A DNA stretch of 64,000 bases from Turbatrix aceti. Taxonomy: Eukaryota > Nematoda > Chromadorea > Rhabditida > Panagrolaimidae. Within the stretch, counting starts at the first letter, position 1; the number at the start of each line of letters is the position of its first letter. The position numbers and the translations under genes were made by a program. The stretch spans positions 5,890,001-5,954,000 of the forward strand of contig OZ017766.1 of assembly GCA_963969345.1 (NCBI GenBank), read 5' to 3'. The notes beneath the pieces are model-generated. The model made no database searches and was not told the DNA's origin. It saw nothing but the letters and a program-made list of their open reading frames with translations. Below, in pieces: positions 47,776-62,576 of this stretch.

Positions 47776-50158
47776 TTAGTTCAACGAAACAACCTTTCTA
47801 ACGATAATCGTAGTAACAACAACTGAGGCAGCCAAGACAACCAGAGCTCCCGCCAAAAGTATTGCAAAAATATCCAAGTTGTAATAAACAATTGTAGAAA
47901 GTTTTCTGCCTTCGACGTGAAGTTCAGGGAATTCCCTGTTTTCCCCGACAAATGCTGTGTACTTTAGAAGGCGTTCAGTAGCACCCATAGGCTTCGTTCG
48001 AATGAGATTTCGAATCCGAAGTGCTTGTTTGTGTAAGCTTTGTACGTTTTCCAATGTACTTTTGAGCAGGTCACGGAATTCGTTCGGCGATTCTAACAAA
48101 AGTCGTTTGTCAAATACTTTGCCAAAACCATTACGCTGCGCTATGTACCCGTTAGTCCACTGATCTCCAAACATGGGCATTGTTATGACTAGTGTTTATC
48201 TGATATCAGGTTTAGCCTGATATCAGGGTCTGATACTGATACTGATATCAGATCAGTATCAGTCAGGCAAGAATTTTGAAAGGTCAACATGATATCATGA
48301 TAGCAAAAATCAATATCAGTCAGTATCATGATCTCAGAAAAAAGTATCATGATACTGATATCTCGATCAAAAAAACGGAAGCAACAACAAAAAGCGGGTT
48401 TAAAGCAGTGTGGCAAAATTTCGGGAGAGATTACAATCCGTGAAAAAATCTCCGGAGTATAAAAACTAGGTTTTACCGTCATTTTTTTCGTTATTTTTTA
48501 TTTTTGAACACTGAAATCTTCTGCGAAATTTTTTTTACCCGAAAGAATCTCCGGATATTCTCCGGAGAAATTCTCTTGAGAGATTTTGAAGATTCACTTT
48601 TTTTACTAGTTTTTCTAAACGACGACATTGCATGTTATTTATTCAAATGAAATTGAATTTGAGATTTTTTGTGGGATTTTTTTCATATCAGACAGATATC
48701 ACGATATCAGACTGATATCATGATATCAGCCTGATATCAGGTTACTATCAGTCAGGCACGTTTTTTTTTCTTCAACCTGATATCAGTATCAGATCATGAT
48801 ACTTTTTTTAAGTATCAGATCAGATCATGATATCAAAAAAACGATATCAGATAAACACTAGTTATGACCGGCTTTGCAGCGTAGATAACTTCCATGAGAC
48901 TGTTATAGCCGCCATGAGTGATGAAAAGTTTCAGGCGATCATGGTTCAGGATTCCCGGCTGAGGGGCCCATTGCACGAGTTTGATGTTTTGTACGTTCGC
49001 TACCAAATGCATAAAATCTTGATCATCTTCGTCAACTTTGACAATAAAGTGATAATCTGGAAACTGAGAAATAGCAGTAATGAGATTTTGTTTCATCGTT
49101 GGCGGCATGCGTTTTGTTTGCATGAGAGAACCCAGGGAGAAAAATACAACACCCTTCGTGCCTTTTTTCATCTCGGATTCAAACGGCTCAGTAAGCTTCG
49201 TTTTAGCGTTGTCCATTCCCAGTCCTCCGACATAAATGACATTATGCAAGACAGGTCTGGGAAAAGTGAGAAACTCGTCTGCCAATACAAATACCAGCGA
49301 CACGTTGTGCAAGATGTCAATCATCTTAGGAAAATTACGGCCGTAATATTTTTGGAAAATAATATCTGCTTCCTTTTCACTAATTTCCATCATTCGTTTC
49401 GAATTGAGGATTTCAACAATATTGCGTAAACGTTGGTACGTTGTCATTTGATCCGTAAGATGAGCATACTCGGAAATTACTGCCGGAACAAAGCTCGTTG
49501 TGGATGGGATTCCAAGGACGCTGGTCATGTATTCGCCCATAGGACAACTGGATACCCATATAAACGATTTGGCACCCATAATATGCTTCAGCCCGGGGGC
49601 ACACACATCATTTTGTTCGGCAAAAAATATGTCAAATTCTTCGGCCTTCAGGCGTTCCCAGAATTTGCCGTGCCTTTCGAGCATTACTGAAAATTTTAAT
49701 GCAAGCTGACAAAATAAGTTGCTGTAACGTATACCTTCACACATCTCCCTTGCAAGTTCAGCTCGCAATGTATAACGATCAGATGTCAACGCATCGTAAA
49801 TAGAAGGATCAGGTTGAAATATATTTTGTAAAAATTTTCCCATTCCTTTTTTCATAAACGATATATCAAAACCCCGTAGCACTATTCCAGTTGATAGCTT
49901 AGTCGAAGATATGGAATTTGCCAGAATTGCAATTTCAGCTTCAACGATCGTCTATAGGAATTAATTTTAAGTGAATTTGGTTAAATGGACCCCAAATCTT
50001 ACCACATTGTGACCTGCAACAGCGAGCGTATCGGCAATTCGGCCGTTTGAGAGCATGTGACTCTTGCTGATCGTAGGACTGTAGACCAGGATCTTCAGAG
50101 CCGTTGAAGCGCATAGCAGCGAACAAAGCAGTAACAAAATGTATGAAAAAGTAATCAT
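47776..50158 (-). pseudogene. ugt: UDP-glucuronosyltransferase, disrupted by a hAT-type MITE (UGT-1)
   Basis: Exons 50158-50003, 49951-49735 and 49686-47776 have the same plan as the intact neighbour UGT-2. Signal peptide, SHMLSNGRIADTLAVAGHNV (catalytic His region), and signature WAPQPGILNHDRLKLFITHGGYNSLMEV are intact. Right after AKPVIT the third exon is split by a 671-bp insertion plus an 8-bp duplication; the frame resumes at MPMFGDQWTNGYIAQRNGFG. Read through, the protein ends about 8 residues after the break, losing the rest of the sugar-donor site and the membrane anchor. The remaining sequence has no other disabling change that I saw, so the insertion is young and may be polymorphic. 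A TGATAA site (50220-50215, minus strand) about 57 bp before the ATG suggests intestinal GATA-factor control. Confidence 0.9.
48190..48860. mobile_element. 671-bp hAT-type MITE inserted in the UGT-1 exon
   Basis: The 8-bp target duplication GTTATGAC (48182-48189 and 48861-48868) and termini TAGTGTTTATCTGATATC in inverted orientation fit the hAT superfamily (TAGNG ends, 8-bp duplication). The subterminal regions are packed with repeats of TGATATCA, TGATACTG and ATCATGAT. These are self-complementary and may be transposase-binding arrays. No ORF of transposase type. The middle contains two CTCCGGAGA-type short palindromes. Confidence 0.9.
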
Positions 50159-50450
50159 TGTTACTTCCTACTTCGATGTGAGTGTCATGTCTGACCACAT
50201 AACGAGTTTTCTCCTTATCACTTTCCACAGATCAAACCATCGTTTTAGATTACGATGATTTGATGCGACACAGAAGAAACGTATCGCATTGCACACAACG
50301 CGGCATATTTGTATAAGGAATATACTATTTAGTAGATCCAACTGTCTACGTTTCTGTTTTTGGGATTCATGTGCCAAAGAAACATGTTGAAAGTTTTGAA
50401 AATCCATAATATTCCATAATATTTCGTTCTCAACAGGTAAAAACATTTAT
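50159..50450. other. spacer between tandem UGT genes
   Basis: 292 bp holding the UGT-1 promoter and the UGT-2 3' end. It includes the TGATAA site noted for UGT-1. Both genes read leftward. Confidence 0.5.
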
Positions 50451-52181
50451 TTACGCCGTTTTTACTTTTGTGTTGGTAAGCAATGAAACACCCTTTCTAA
50501 CGATAAACGTGACAACAACAATTGCAACGGTCAAGGCAACCAAAGCTCCTCCCAAAAGTATTGCAAAAATATCCAAGTTGTAGTAAACAATTGTAGAAAG
50601 TTTCCTGCCTTCGACGTGGAGTTCAGGGAACTCCCGATTTTCCCCGACAAATGCTGTGTACTTTAGAAGGCGTTCAGTAGCACCCATAGGCTTCGTTCGA
50701 ATGAGATTTCGAATCCGAAGTGCTTGCTTATGTAAAGTTTCTTCGTTTTCCAATGTACTTTTGAGTAGGTCACGGAACTCGTTCGGAGAGTCAACGAGAA
50801 GCCGTTTGTCAAACACCCTGCCAAAACCATTACGCTGCGCTATGTAACCGTTGCTCCATTGATCTCCAAACATGGGCATTGTTATGACCGGTTTGGCAGC
50901 ATATATAACTTCCATGAGACTGTTATAGCCGCCATGAGTGATGAAAAGTTTTAGCCGATCGTGATTCAGGATTCCCGGTTGAGGAGCCCAGTGCACGAGT
51001 TTGATATGAGATTTGCCAGCTGATAGAGACGGAAAATCTGGATCGTCTTCGTCGACCTTGACAATAAAGTGGTAATCCGTAAACTGAGAAAGAGGTGCAA
51101 TTATGTTCTGTTTCATGGTTAGCGGCATGATTTTTGTCTGCATGACAGAACCCATGGAGAAGAAAACTACTCCGTTCTTGCCTTTCTTCATTTCGGACAC
51201 GTACGGCTCCTGAAGTTCTGTTTTGGCGTTGTCAATGCCACCGCCGCCAACGTAAATGACGTTATGCAAAATAGGCCGAGGAAAAGCGAGAAACTCATCT
51301 GCGAATACGAATACCATCGACACGTTGTGCAAGATGTCAATCGTCTTAGGAAAGTTCGGACCGTATTGCCTTTGATATGCAATATCTGCCTCAATTTCAC
51401 TGAGTTGTATCGATTGTTGTGAATTTCGGAATTCGATAATGTTGCGCAGACGTTGGTACATAGTCATTTGATCCGTGAGATGAGGATATTGGGAAATCAC
51501 TGCAGGAACAAAACTGGTGGTTGACGGGAGACCAATGCCGCTGGCAATGTACTCGTACATGGGACCACTGGAAACCCAGATGAAAGATTTGGCACCCATG
51601 AGATGCTTTAGTCCAGGTGCACACATGTCAAACTGCTCAGCGATAAAGATGTCAAATTCCTCTGCTTTTAAACTTTCCCAAAATGCACCGTGCTTTTGTA
51701 ACATGACTAAAATTTGATTGTGAGAGTACTTTGTTTGCTTGAATTATGGTTACCTGGGCACATTCTCTTCACAAGTAGAACAAGCAGTTCATAATGATTG
51801 GAAGTCAATGCAGCGTAGATGGATTCATCTGGTTGAAATAAATTTTGCATGAACTTTCCCATTTGGCCGAGTATCCATGACGAATCAAAACCTCTCAGCA
51901 CTATTCTGTTTGATATCTTGGTAGAAACAATTGAGTCTGCAGGAACCAAATGCTCGACTTCAACAATTGTCTATAATAATTTAATGGAAAAATATTTATT
52001 TGGTTACCCCAACACCAAATCTTACCACATTGTGCCCTGCAGCAGCGAGCGTATCGGCAATTCTGCCGTTGGAGAGCATGTGACTCTTGCTGATCGTAAT
52101 ACTGTAGACCAGGATCTTCAGAGCCGTCGAAGCACATATCAGCAAGCAGATCAGCAGCAAAATGCGTGTAAACGCAGCCAT
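50451..52181 (-). CDS. ugt: UDP-glucuronosyltransferase, intact (UGT-2)
   Basis: Exons 52181-52026, 51970-51754 and 51706-50451 join in phase to 542 residues. It transfers glucuronate or glucose from UDP-sugar to lipophilic compounds in the lumen of the endoplasmic reticulum. Seen: signal peptide (MAAFTRILLLICLLICAST), catalytic-His region SHMLSNGRIADTLAAAGHNV, UGT signature from VHWAPQPGILNHDRLKLFIT to VITMPMFGDQWSNG (about residues 360-405), a C-terminal membrane segment (IFAILLGGALVALTVAIVVV) and a short basic cytoplasmic tail. It is a tandem paralogue of UGT-1 and most similar to it in the C-terminal half. Confidence 0.95.
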
Positions 52182-52212
52182 TGTAGCATGATGAACTGGA
52201 CCATCGGTTTCG

Positions 52213-52219
52213 TTTTATA
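52213..52219 (-). promoter_or_regulatory. TATA box of UGT-2
   Basis: TATAAAA on the minus strand, 32 bp upstream of the ATG. This implies a very short leader. Confidence 0.5.
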
Positions 52220-55761
<3,542 letters not shown>

Positions 55762-56429
55762 TCTGCTGACACTGCTGAAGCTCGCTCGTTCATTCACGAC
55801 CTCATATACCCCCCACGTCGACTTCCCTTTTCTCCATTTTCGTATTTTATGTGCCGTGCTCGATGTTGCCGGATTTTGTCTACTTCGTCTTCATCCACCC
55901 ACTTCCTCTTAGTCTCAATTTTGCTAGATTGGATCGTGCTACCCACCCCCGCAGTCGGTCTTGTGCGTCATTGTTATTTGTTTTTGTTTTGATAGGTTGA
56001 AATACAGTTAATAATTTTTTGTATCAAGGAGAGTTTTTTCATGAGGGCGCTTTTTTTTCAAAATCAAATAAAAATTTGGATTTTTAGAATTTGTTTGGAT
56101 TTTTTAATTTGTAGAAATATATTTTTTTATCGAATTTGTTAAAAAAAATGTATATAATTTTTCATTTTTTTGATAAGTAAGTTCAGAATTTTTGATTGCA
56201 AAAAACACGAAAAACATAAGAATTTTTTTGAATTTTGCAGATGCACTTGAAAGATTCGACATATAAAAAAGTAGATTTTTTTTTGAATTCTATCGAACGT
56301 TTTTGTGCCAACAAAATTTAATTTATTTTAATTTTCTCAATATTTTTGCACACGGACACTTTCAATTTAAAAAAACAATTTAAAAAATTGAATTTTGAAA
56401 TTGTGCACGTAACACGATGCTCCGCCTTT
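55762..56429. other. intergenic between convergent hsp-60 and secreted-protein gene
   Basis: Holds the hsp-60 3' region, then AT-rich DNA with long T runs. No gene recognised. Confidence 0.5.
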
Positions 56430-58104
56430 TTACTGCGCTTTCATGTTGCGCTTCAGAATCGAGTGTCTCTTGTACTTCTGACGAGGCTTGATTTCACGCA
56501 TCGGAAGATCCTTGGTCGACTGGACGCTGCCAAATTTGGTGCAGCAAAGATGGGATTCACTCGTTGCGCGCGTGTAAATGCCTAAAAATTCCGAGTAACA
56601 CACAAACTAAAAACAAAAAAAAAGTTCTCTTACTGTTTCCTTCGAGAGGCAGGTACGGCAGGTGTTGCCTGACGCAGGGCTCCCGTTCAGTGAGTCGATG
56701 GCCGTCGAAACCGGTGACGATGCCGTCAAAATACTCAAAATATCCCAGACTCGAGACAAGACCGACGGTTCCGTCCTGGGTGTAGATCTCTGTTGCAAGG
56801 TACACCTGGCTGCCTTCAGGTGATAAGGGCAGAGGATTTCTGCAAAAGGGTAAACAGAAATTTTTAAAAACCTTAAAAAAAATGCTTACCCAAGATTGTC
56901 CAAGTTGTTGATGAAGCTCCGAGCGTTCAATGACTGACTAAGATTTGAGTCTGGCACAAGCAAATTGTTGTCAGAGAACGCAATGTTGCCCTGATCGTCG
57001 ATATCTGTGGTAATGACGACGGTAGCGAGCGGTGTGTTTCCGTCGACGAAGGTCGTGTTGCTTTGGAGCTGCGTGCACGTGTCTAAATTAGTTCTTTGAT
57101 TACTGTATTTTTGGATGCGCCCAGGAATGGATCGTTTTTTGTTCGTTTGATTTTGTTTGAAAAATCATACGAATTCGAGCATTTTAGACCGTGTTCGCGA
57201 ACGCGCACGAACAAAAATTGGACTTGTTCCAAAAATTGTTCAAAAACTATTTTTCGAGTAGAAAAACGAAAAAAAAAATTTTTTTTGATTTTTTTTTGAA
57301 TTTTTGTTAAATAAAATTGGGATTTTTTAACAAAAATTCAAGTGTTATTTACTCCCATGTTTTCTCTAGAAACATTAATTTCGGCACAATTTTTTTATGT
57401 TTGTATTTTTTTAACTTTTTTTTATAAATACTTTTTTTATTGTATTTTTACTTTAATTTTTGTTTGCTGTCCATTTTGAAATTCCGCGCAAAAAACAAAA
57501 AAAATTTTTAATATACTTTGTAAAATCTGTTCTGAAGCGTCCGCCCAACTTTGGTAAACATACTTTTTGTCGCCGGAGGAGTGACAGTACGCCACCGTGT
57601 GCAGCATACAGACGCCGCAGTCTGAAGCATAACATCTGGGCCCCAAGTTAATTCGTCGAAGGGCAAGCAGGGGCTGGACTGCGTCAGTTCGCTGTAGATG
57701 ATGTCGTAGATCGTTCCTCTGTAGAGCATGGCAAATGCGATCGTACTCGGTACAAGACTGGTCTCATTCACCGTCACCTTAACCTCAAAATTGGTGTAAC
57801 TGTTTACGATCAGTCCAGATCCGCCGATTCCAGAGATGGGAACGTAGTTTCCGCGGATGTCGATGTACTGTAGCTGACCGAAGGAAAGCGAAGGATCCAC
57901 GGTGCTGTGCGAAATATTTACGATCCGGAAACTAGAATAGTTGGGACGAGGACTGGAAAACTCGACATCGGTCTCGAAGACGCCGAGGAATTCTTGCGTG
58001 TTGGCATTTGAGATGTTGAGTGTCGTGTGAACGGCGGTACAGTAGGTATTTGCCAGAACAGCCGGGAGCAAGCAGGCGAGAACAATCAGAGACAACGCAG
58101 TCAT
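56430..58104 (-). CDS. secreted protein, paralogue 1 of a tandem pair
   Basis: Exons 58104-57564, 57082-56890, 56839-56634 and 56581-56430 join in phase to 363 residues. The start MTALSLIVLACLLPAVLA gives a signal peptide; the frame stays open upstream to 58242, but that would bury it. Mature features: TYCTAVHTTLN, GISGIGGSGLIV-like block, paired Cys (SVCCTRWRT), an Asn-rich probable N-glycosylation pattern, and C-terminal basic KPRQKYKRHSILKRN. No known domain recognised. Intron 1 (481 bp) is low-complexity. The last two exons and their intron are nearly identical to those of paralogue 2, while exons 1-2 have diverged. Confidence 0.78.
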
Positions 58105-58769
58105 CGTTGACTTCACAAAATGAATAATGCATGGGTGGGTTTCTGTCTGGGGTGGTTTTATGGATGCGGCACACCCTTCAGGTAATCCAGGTAATCGAAG
58201 CGCACCTTTTGGAAAATAAGATAATTCGTCATTGTCAGACAAAACGCATCACGTCATCGTCACCGATGTCTTATCTTCCGTGATCTTGAACTAAACTTTT
58301 GAACCATGACGTTTTATTTTTTTTCATGTTGCCAGTAATTTTTGTGTGTTTATTCGCAAATAAATGTATTTATTTTTCATTTTTGCTCACTTAGTAAAAA
58401 CAATAGCCTACTTTTAGCCGTCAAAATTCGCGCGGAAAACTTTTCATTCAAATGGAAAATATTTAAAATACAGATTACCCAAGTTTATGTTCTTTTCCCA
58501 GGAATTTTTTTTTCAAAAATTACAAAAATCGAGGCAAACGTTACCGACAAGAAAACGGCAAATAACATTCATCAAAATCAACTTTTGTTTCCAAAAACAA
58601 AAAAAAACCAAATTACAGAAATTTTTCGAACAAAGTTCAAATATTGTTTGCGTTCGTTCGCGAACAAAAAAAACTGTTTATCGCAAATTCTTTCAAGTGA
58701 GTATAGTTCTTTATTTCCATTTCATTTTTATACTTCTCATAACATCACATTACACAACGATCGATCTTT
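58105..58769. other. intergenic between the secreted-protein paralogues
   Basis: Upstream region of paralogue 1 and 3' flank of paralogue 2. It contains AAGATAA-type GATA sites near 58210 and 58270. A 191-residue plus-strand ORF (58342-58917) overlaps the antisense of the last exon and has no features. Confidence 0.45.
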
Positions 58770-60026
58770 CTACTGCGCTTTCATGTTGCGCTTCAGAATC
58801 GAGTGTCTCTTGTACTTCTGGCGAGGCTTGATTTCACGCATCGGAAGATCCTTGGTCGACTGGACGCTGCCAAATTTGGTGCAGCAAAGATGGGATTCAC
58901 TCGTTGCGCGCGTGTAAATGCCTAAAAATTCCGAGTAACACACAAACTAAAAACAAAAAAAAAGTTCTTACTGTTTCCTTCGAGAGGCAGGTACGGCAGG
59001 TGTTGCCTGACGCAGGGCTCCCGTTCAGTGAGTCGATGGCCGTCGAAACCGGTGACGATGCCGTCAAAATACTCAAAATATCCCAGACTCGAGACAAGAC
59101 CGACGGTTCCGTCCTGGGTGTAGATCTCTGTTGCAAGGTACACCTGGCTGCCTTCAGGTGATAAGGGCAGAGGGTAGCTGCAAAAAGGTGAACGTGATAA
59201 CGTTTCTTTTTTTTTAAATAAAAAAAGGCTTACGCGACACTGTAGAAAAAGTTAATCGAGTTCTGAGCGGCCAAACTCTGGCTCAGGTTCGCGTCGGGAA
59301 CGAGCAGCGAGCTGCCAGAAAAGGTGACGTTACTCGTAGCGTCGACATCTGCGGTGATGTTGACAACGGCGAGCGGGGTGTTTCCGTTGTGGAAGGTCGC
59401 GTTGCCCTGGAGCTGCGTGCACGTGGCTAAATTAAGCATTATCAAACAATTATTTCTAGGATTACGGTATTTCAGGTGAACGTACAATTTACAGCTGGTG
59501 GAGCGATTGTACGGAACCGGGTGCAGCAGGTGGATGCGACAGTCGAAAGGACAACGTCGCCGTCAAAGGCGAATTCGTAAAACGTTAAACACGGACTGGA
59601 CTGAATAAGATCCCAGGCATCGACGTCGAAAATCGTTCCGTGGTAGAGCATGGTGAACGCAATCGTACTCAGCGGAAGGGTGGTATCATTGACCGTCACC
59701 TGGACGTCAAATTCGGTATAGCTGCTGACGATCAGGCCAGATCCGCCGATTCCAGAGATTCCAACGTAGTTTCCATCAAGATCGGTGTACTCGAGTTTTC
59801 CGAAGGAAAACGAAGGATCCACGTTGCTCTGTGAGAGATTTGCAATTCGGAAGCGAGAATAATTCGGGCGAGGGCTGTCAAACTCGACATCTGTGTTCAA
59901 AACCCCCAAGAGAGCTCCGGAATCGCCATCCGACACATTGAGCGTCGTGCGAACGGCGGTACAGTAGGTTGTTGCCAACGCCGACGGCAGCAGGCAGGCC
60001 AAAACAATTACAGTCCAAGCACTCAT
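58770..60026 (-). CDS. secreted protein, paralogue 2 of a tandem pair
   Basis: Exons 60026-59486, 59426-59234, 59177-58972 and 58921-58770, with exon lengths exactly equal to paralogue 1 (541, 193, 206, 152), give 363 residues. Signal peptide MSAWTVIVLACLLPSALATT; then TYCTAVRTTLNVS, GISGIGGSGLIV, STCCTRFRT, and many N-x-S/T sites. A TGATAA site (60090-60085) about 60 bp upstream of the ATG suggests intestinal expression. Function unknown. Confidence 0.78.
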
Positions 60027-60371
60027 CGTCTTTTTTTTTCACGGACAAGAAAAAGACAGACGAGTGAGTTTCTGGCTGGGGTACTTATCAGGATGCGGCA
60101 CACCTTTTTGGGAATTGGAAGTTTTAGATAAGACGTCTTTGAAGCGTAGAACATCATGTCCTTGAATTTTTTATCTCAAGATCCCGGAAATCAACACGGA
60201 TGATGATTCGACTTTTGACCCCTAATTCTCTATTTTTTGTACGCTGAATCGTGATTTTTTGGGTATCAAAGTTTAAATCAGTGAAAACTGAATGATCAGC
60301 GTTAACACCTGGTTTTGAGATTTAAATGTATATTAGTGCATATTTATTTGTATAAATTAAAAAAAAATATG
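60027..60371. other. spacer between paralogue 2 and the SLC19-type gene
   Basis: 345 bp holding the promoter of paralogue 2 and the 3' end of the transporter gene. No ORF of interest. Confidence 0.5.
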
Positions 60372-62012
60372 CTACGCAAGTTCATCGTCTTCGACGCTGA
60401 CACTTTTCGATCGACAAAACTTTGTCGCGATCAATCGAATGCCAAAAACAGTAACAAAAATGACACCAATGACCACGTAGTACCCTGCGTAGACCACAAA
60501 CTGCTTCCGTATGGCCAGGCCCAGAAAAGCATCATCGACGACAAATAAGGTGAGGAGACTCTGCAGAACGACCGCGATGAAAGTGTTGATCCCAAAGACG
60601 AAGCCGAAGCTATTGGAAGCAATGTGCGTGACCAGGTTGAACTGCGCAACCGTGATCATGGCTTGGTAGGCTACGCGGAAGCAGATGTAGCAGGTGTACA
60701 TGATCCAGAGATGTCCAGCGCGGGACATGACGTACAGCAGACCGGCATCGATGAAAGCAGCAACCGCGAGTGCGTATTCACCCCAGCGATCCCAGTTTAT
60801 GGAGATTCGCTGGAGTGCTTGGATTGCCAGGATGGCTAAAATCAGGACAGGTGTTCAAACTTGATTGAATGCATGCAAATATTTTTGCACGTACAAAAAA
60901 AAGGACACGCAGCCTCGATGAAGCCGTTGAGAGCCTTTCCATCGTCATCCCGCTGTAATTGGCCCCACAGAGTCTGCGTATAATTTCCAATCTGCAACTC
61001 GCCACAAGTCGCCATCGCCCACCAAAAAGACCACTTGAGAATCCTCCAATCCCGGTAGATTTCCATGAACTGTTTTTTAAAATGAGCAGCTTGGGCGCTG
61101 ACGAATTGGAAGTAGCTATTCGGCTGGGTTTCGGTTTCTGGTTCTTCGGTCTGAGTTTCCAGACGTTTGTAGATGACATCTTGCCACGAAATCCACGGCA
61201 GAAATAGGGAAAGGATAAAACCAATGCAGAGCGAACCAAGAGTTATCCAGTTTAGTGTTTTGTAGCTTCCTATGCCCGTGAGTATGATGACTTCGCTGAG
61301 AATGTATGAAAATGTCTTGCCAAACAGTAGCGCGCTTCTGAAGTTTTTCGGAGATTCCAAAAAAATTGATTCGGATAAAAAATTTTTTTTGATTTAATTT
61401 TTTCAATTTTTAATTCAATTTTTTTAAATATTCATTATTTTTTAAATTTTTGTTAGAAATTTGATACCCCAACATTTTCCAAAACATTTTTTTATCATTG
61501 CAAAAATGAATGACGCGTTGAAATAGTCCTTCATTAAAATCGCTGCCCGCGTCCATATTTTTATCGCTGCACACTTTGCACGTGAAACACCATTGATTTT
61601 TTTCAACCAACCTCGACCAAGTTGTGAGATCAGAAAAATGTTCTTTCTCGGCCGTAACGTAGATGTAAGCGTAGTAAGCGACCTCGCACGACATTGCCAA
61701 TCCATAAAGCACTTGCCCGATCTGTTGGCTCACAATTGACTTAAAAAATATCAAAGTCACCCAAATTGCCACGTAAGAAAGCGCTTCGACGACGAGTACA
61801 GCCTTGTAGAGGAGGACATCGGTGAGGAGCAGTATGGGAATGAGTGCAATCGTATACGCGTACGTGCCAACGGTATACACACGTCCGTTGAGATCGGCAT
61901 CGGTGATGTTGAGGTCATCGTGCTGATAGCGGTAGAGGTAGGGCTCGGTGGGACGGAATTCGATAAAGACACCGAATGCACAGAGGTGCAACGCTGTCAC
62001 CCACCAATACAT
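60372..62012 (-). CDS. SLC19-family folate/thiamine transporter
   Basis: Exons 62012-61612, 61337-60895 and 60835-60372 join in phase to 435 residues. Seen: first membrane helix followed by EFRPTEPYLYRY (the family's EFRPSEPF motif), YAYIYVTAEKEHF after helix 4, SALLFGKTFSYILSEVIIL, NGFIEAA, and near the C terminus ASNSFGFVFGINTFIAVVLQ and DDAFLGLAIRKQFVVYAGYY, all typical of reduced folate/thiamine carriers. About 11-12 membrane helices are expected at the plasma membrane. The substrate (folate or thiamine) cannot be told from sequence by eye. Intron 1 uses donor AG|GTTGG and is AT-rich. The donor of exon 2 (T|GTACGT) was chosen over a nearer GC|GTGTCC because only it keeps the frame. Confidence 0.9.
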
Positions 62013-62576
62013 TGTTGTGCGAAAGTGTCAAAATTTATTTGCACCACCAAAAAAAACATTTAGGAGGGTTTGGTTCTGCGATATCATCGGATTAGTGATA
62101 AAGTTGTCACCCAAATTGCCACGTAAGCAGCAATTTTTCTAGTATAGACTACAAAATATATTATACCTGCGTTTTCTAGTATAGACTACAAAATATATTA
62201 TACTAGAAAACGCAGGTTGTCATTAAGTCAAAGAGCACCGGTATTTTTTTTGGAGCAAGAACCAACGTTCACCTTTATTTGGATTTTTGTAGCATTCGTC
62301 ATCTTTTGTCAGAATGTTCATTTTGCTCGCACATGAGTAATAAAATTTTTATTCATTTATTATGTTTATTATTAATTATTTAAAATTTAACTATAAAAGA
62401 ACTAAAAAAATTAACTTTATGCATTTAATTTTAATTTTTTTTTAAATTTTTTAATGTTACCTTTTTTATTATGTAAATATTTTAATTTTTTAATTTTTAA
62501 TTCCATTCATTAAATTTTTTTAAATATTAAATTTTTTTAAGTTAAGAAATTTTTATTCATTTGTACAATTTTTATG
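62013..62576. other. intergenic with hairpin and templated duplicate
   Basis: Contains a copied 22-bp piece of the transporter exon at 62106-62127, a small hairpin element, and then AT-rich DNA downstream of the vWA-like gene. No gene. Confidence 0.6.
62166..62216. repeat. 51-bp hairpin with perfect 18-bp stem
   Basis: CCTGCGTTTTCTAGTATA pairs with its reverse complement at the other end around a 15-nt loop. The inner part (TTTTCTAGTATAGACTACAA and on) is also present immediately to the left (62134-62165), making a direct repeat followed by the inverted arm. Probably a small MITE remnant or a replication-slippage product. Confidence 0.8.

Noticed and set aside
58474..58486. ATTACCCAAGTTT, a 13-base match to the core of the nematode SL1 spliced leader
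   Set aside because: The flanks do not match SL1 on either side, there is no donor GT in the expected place, and no plausible snRNA-like fold or clear Sm site follows at the right distance. A chance match is not very unlikely.
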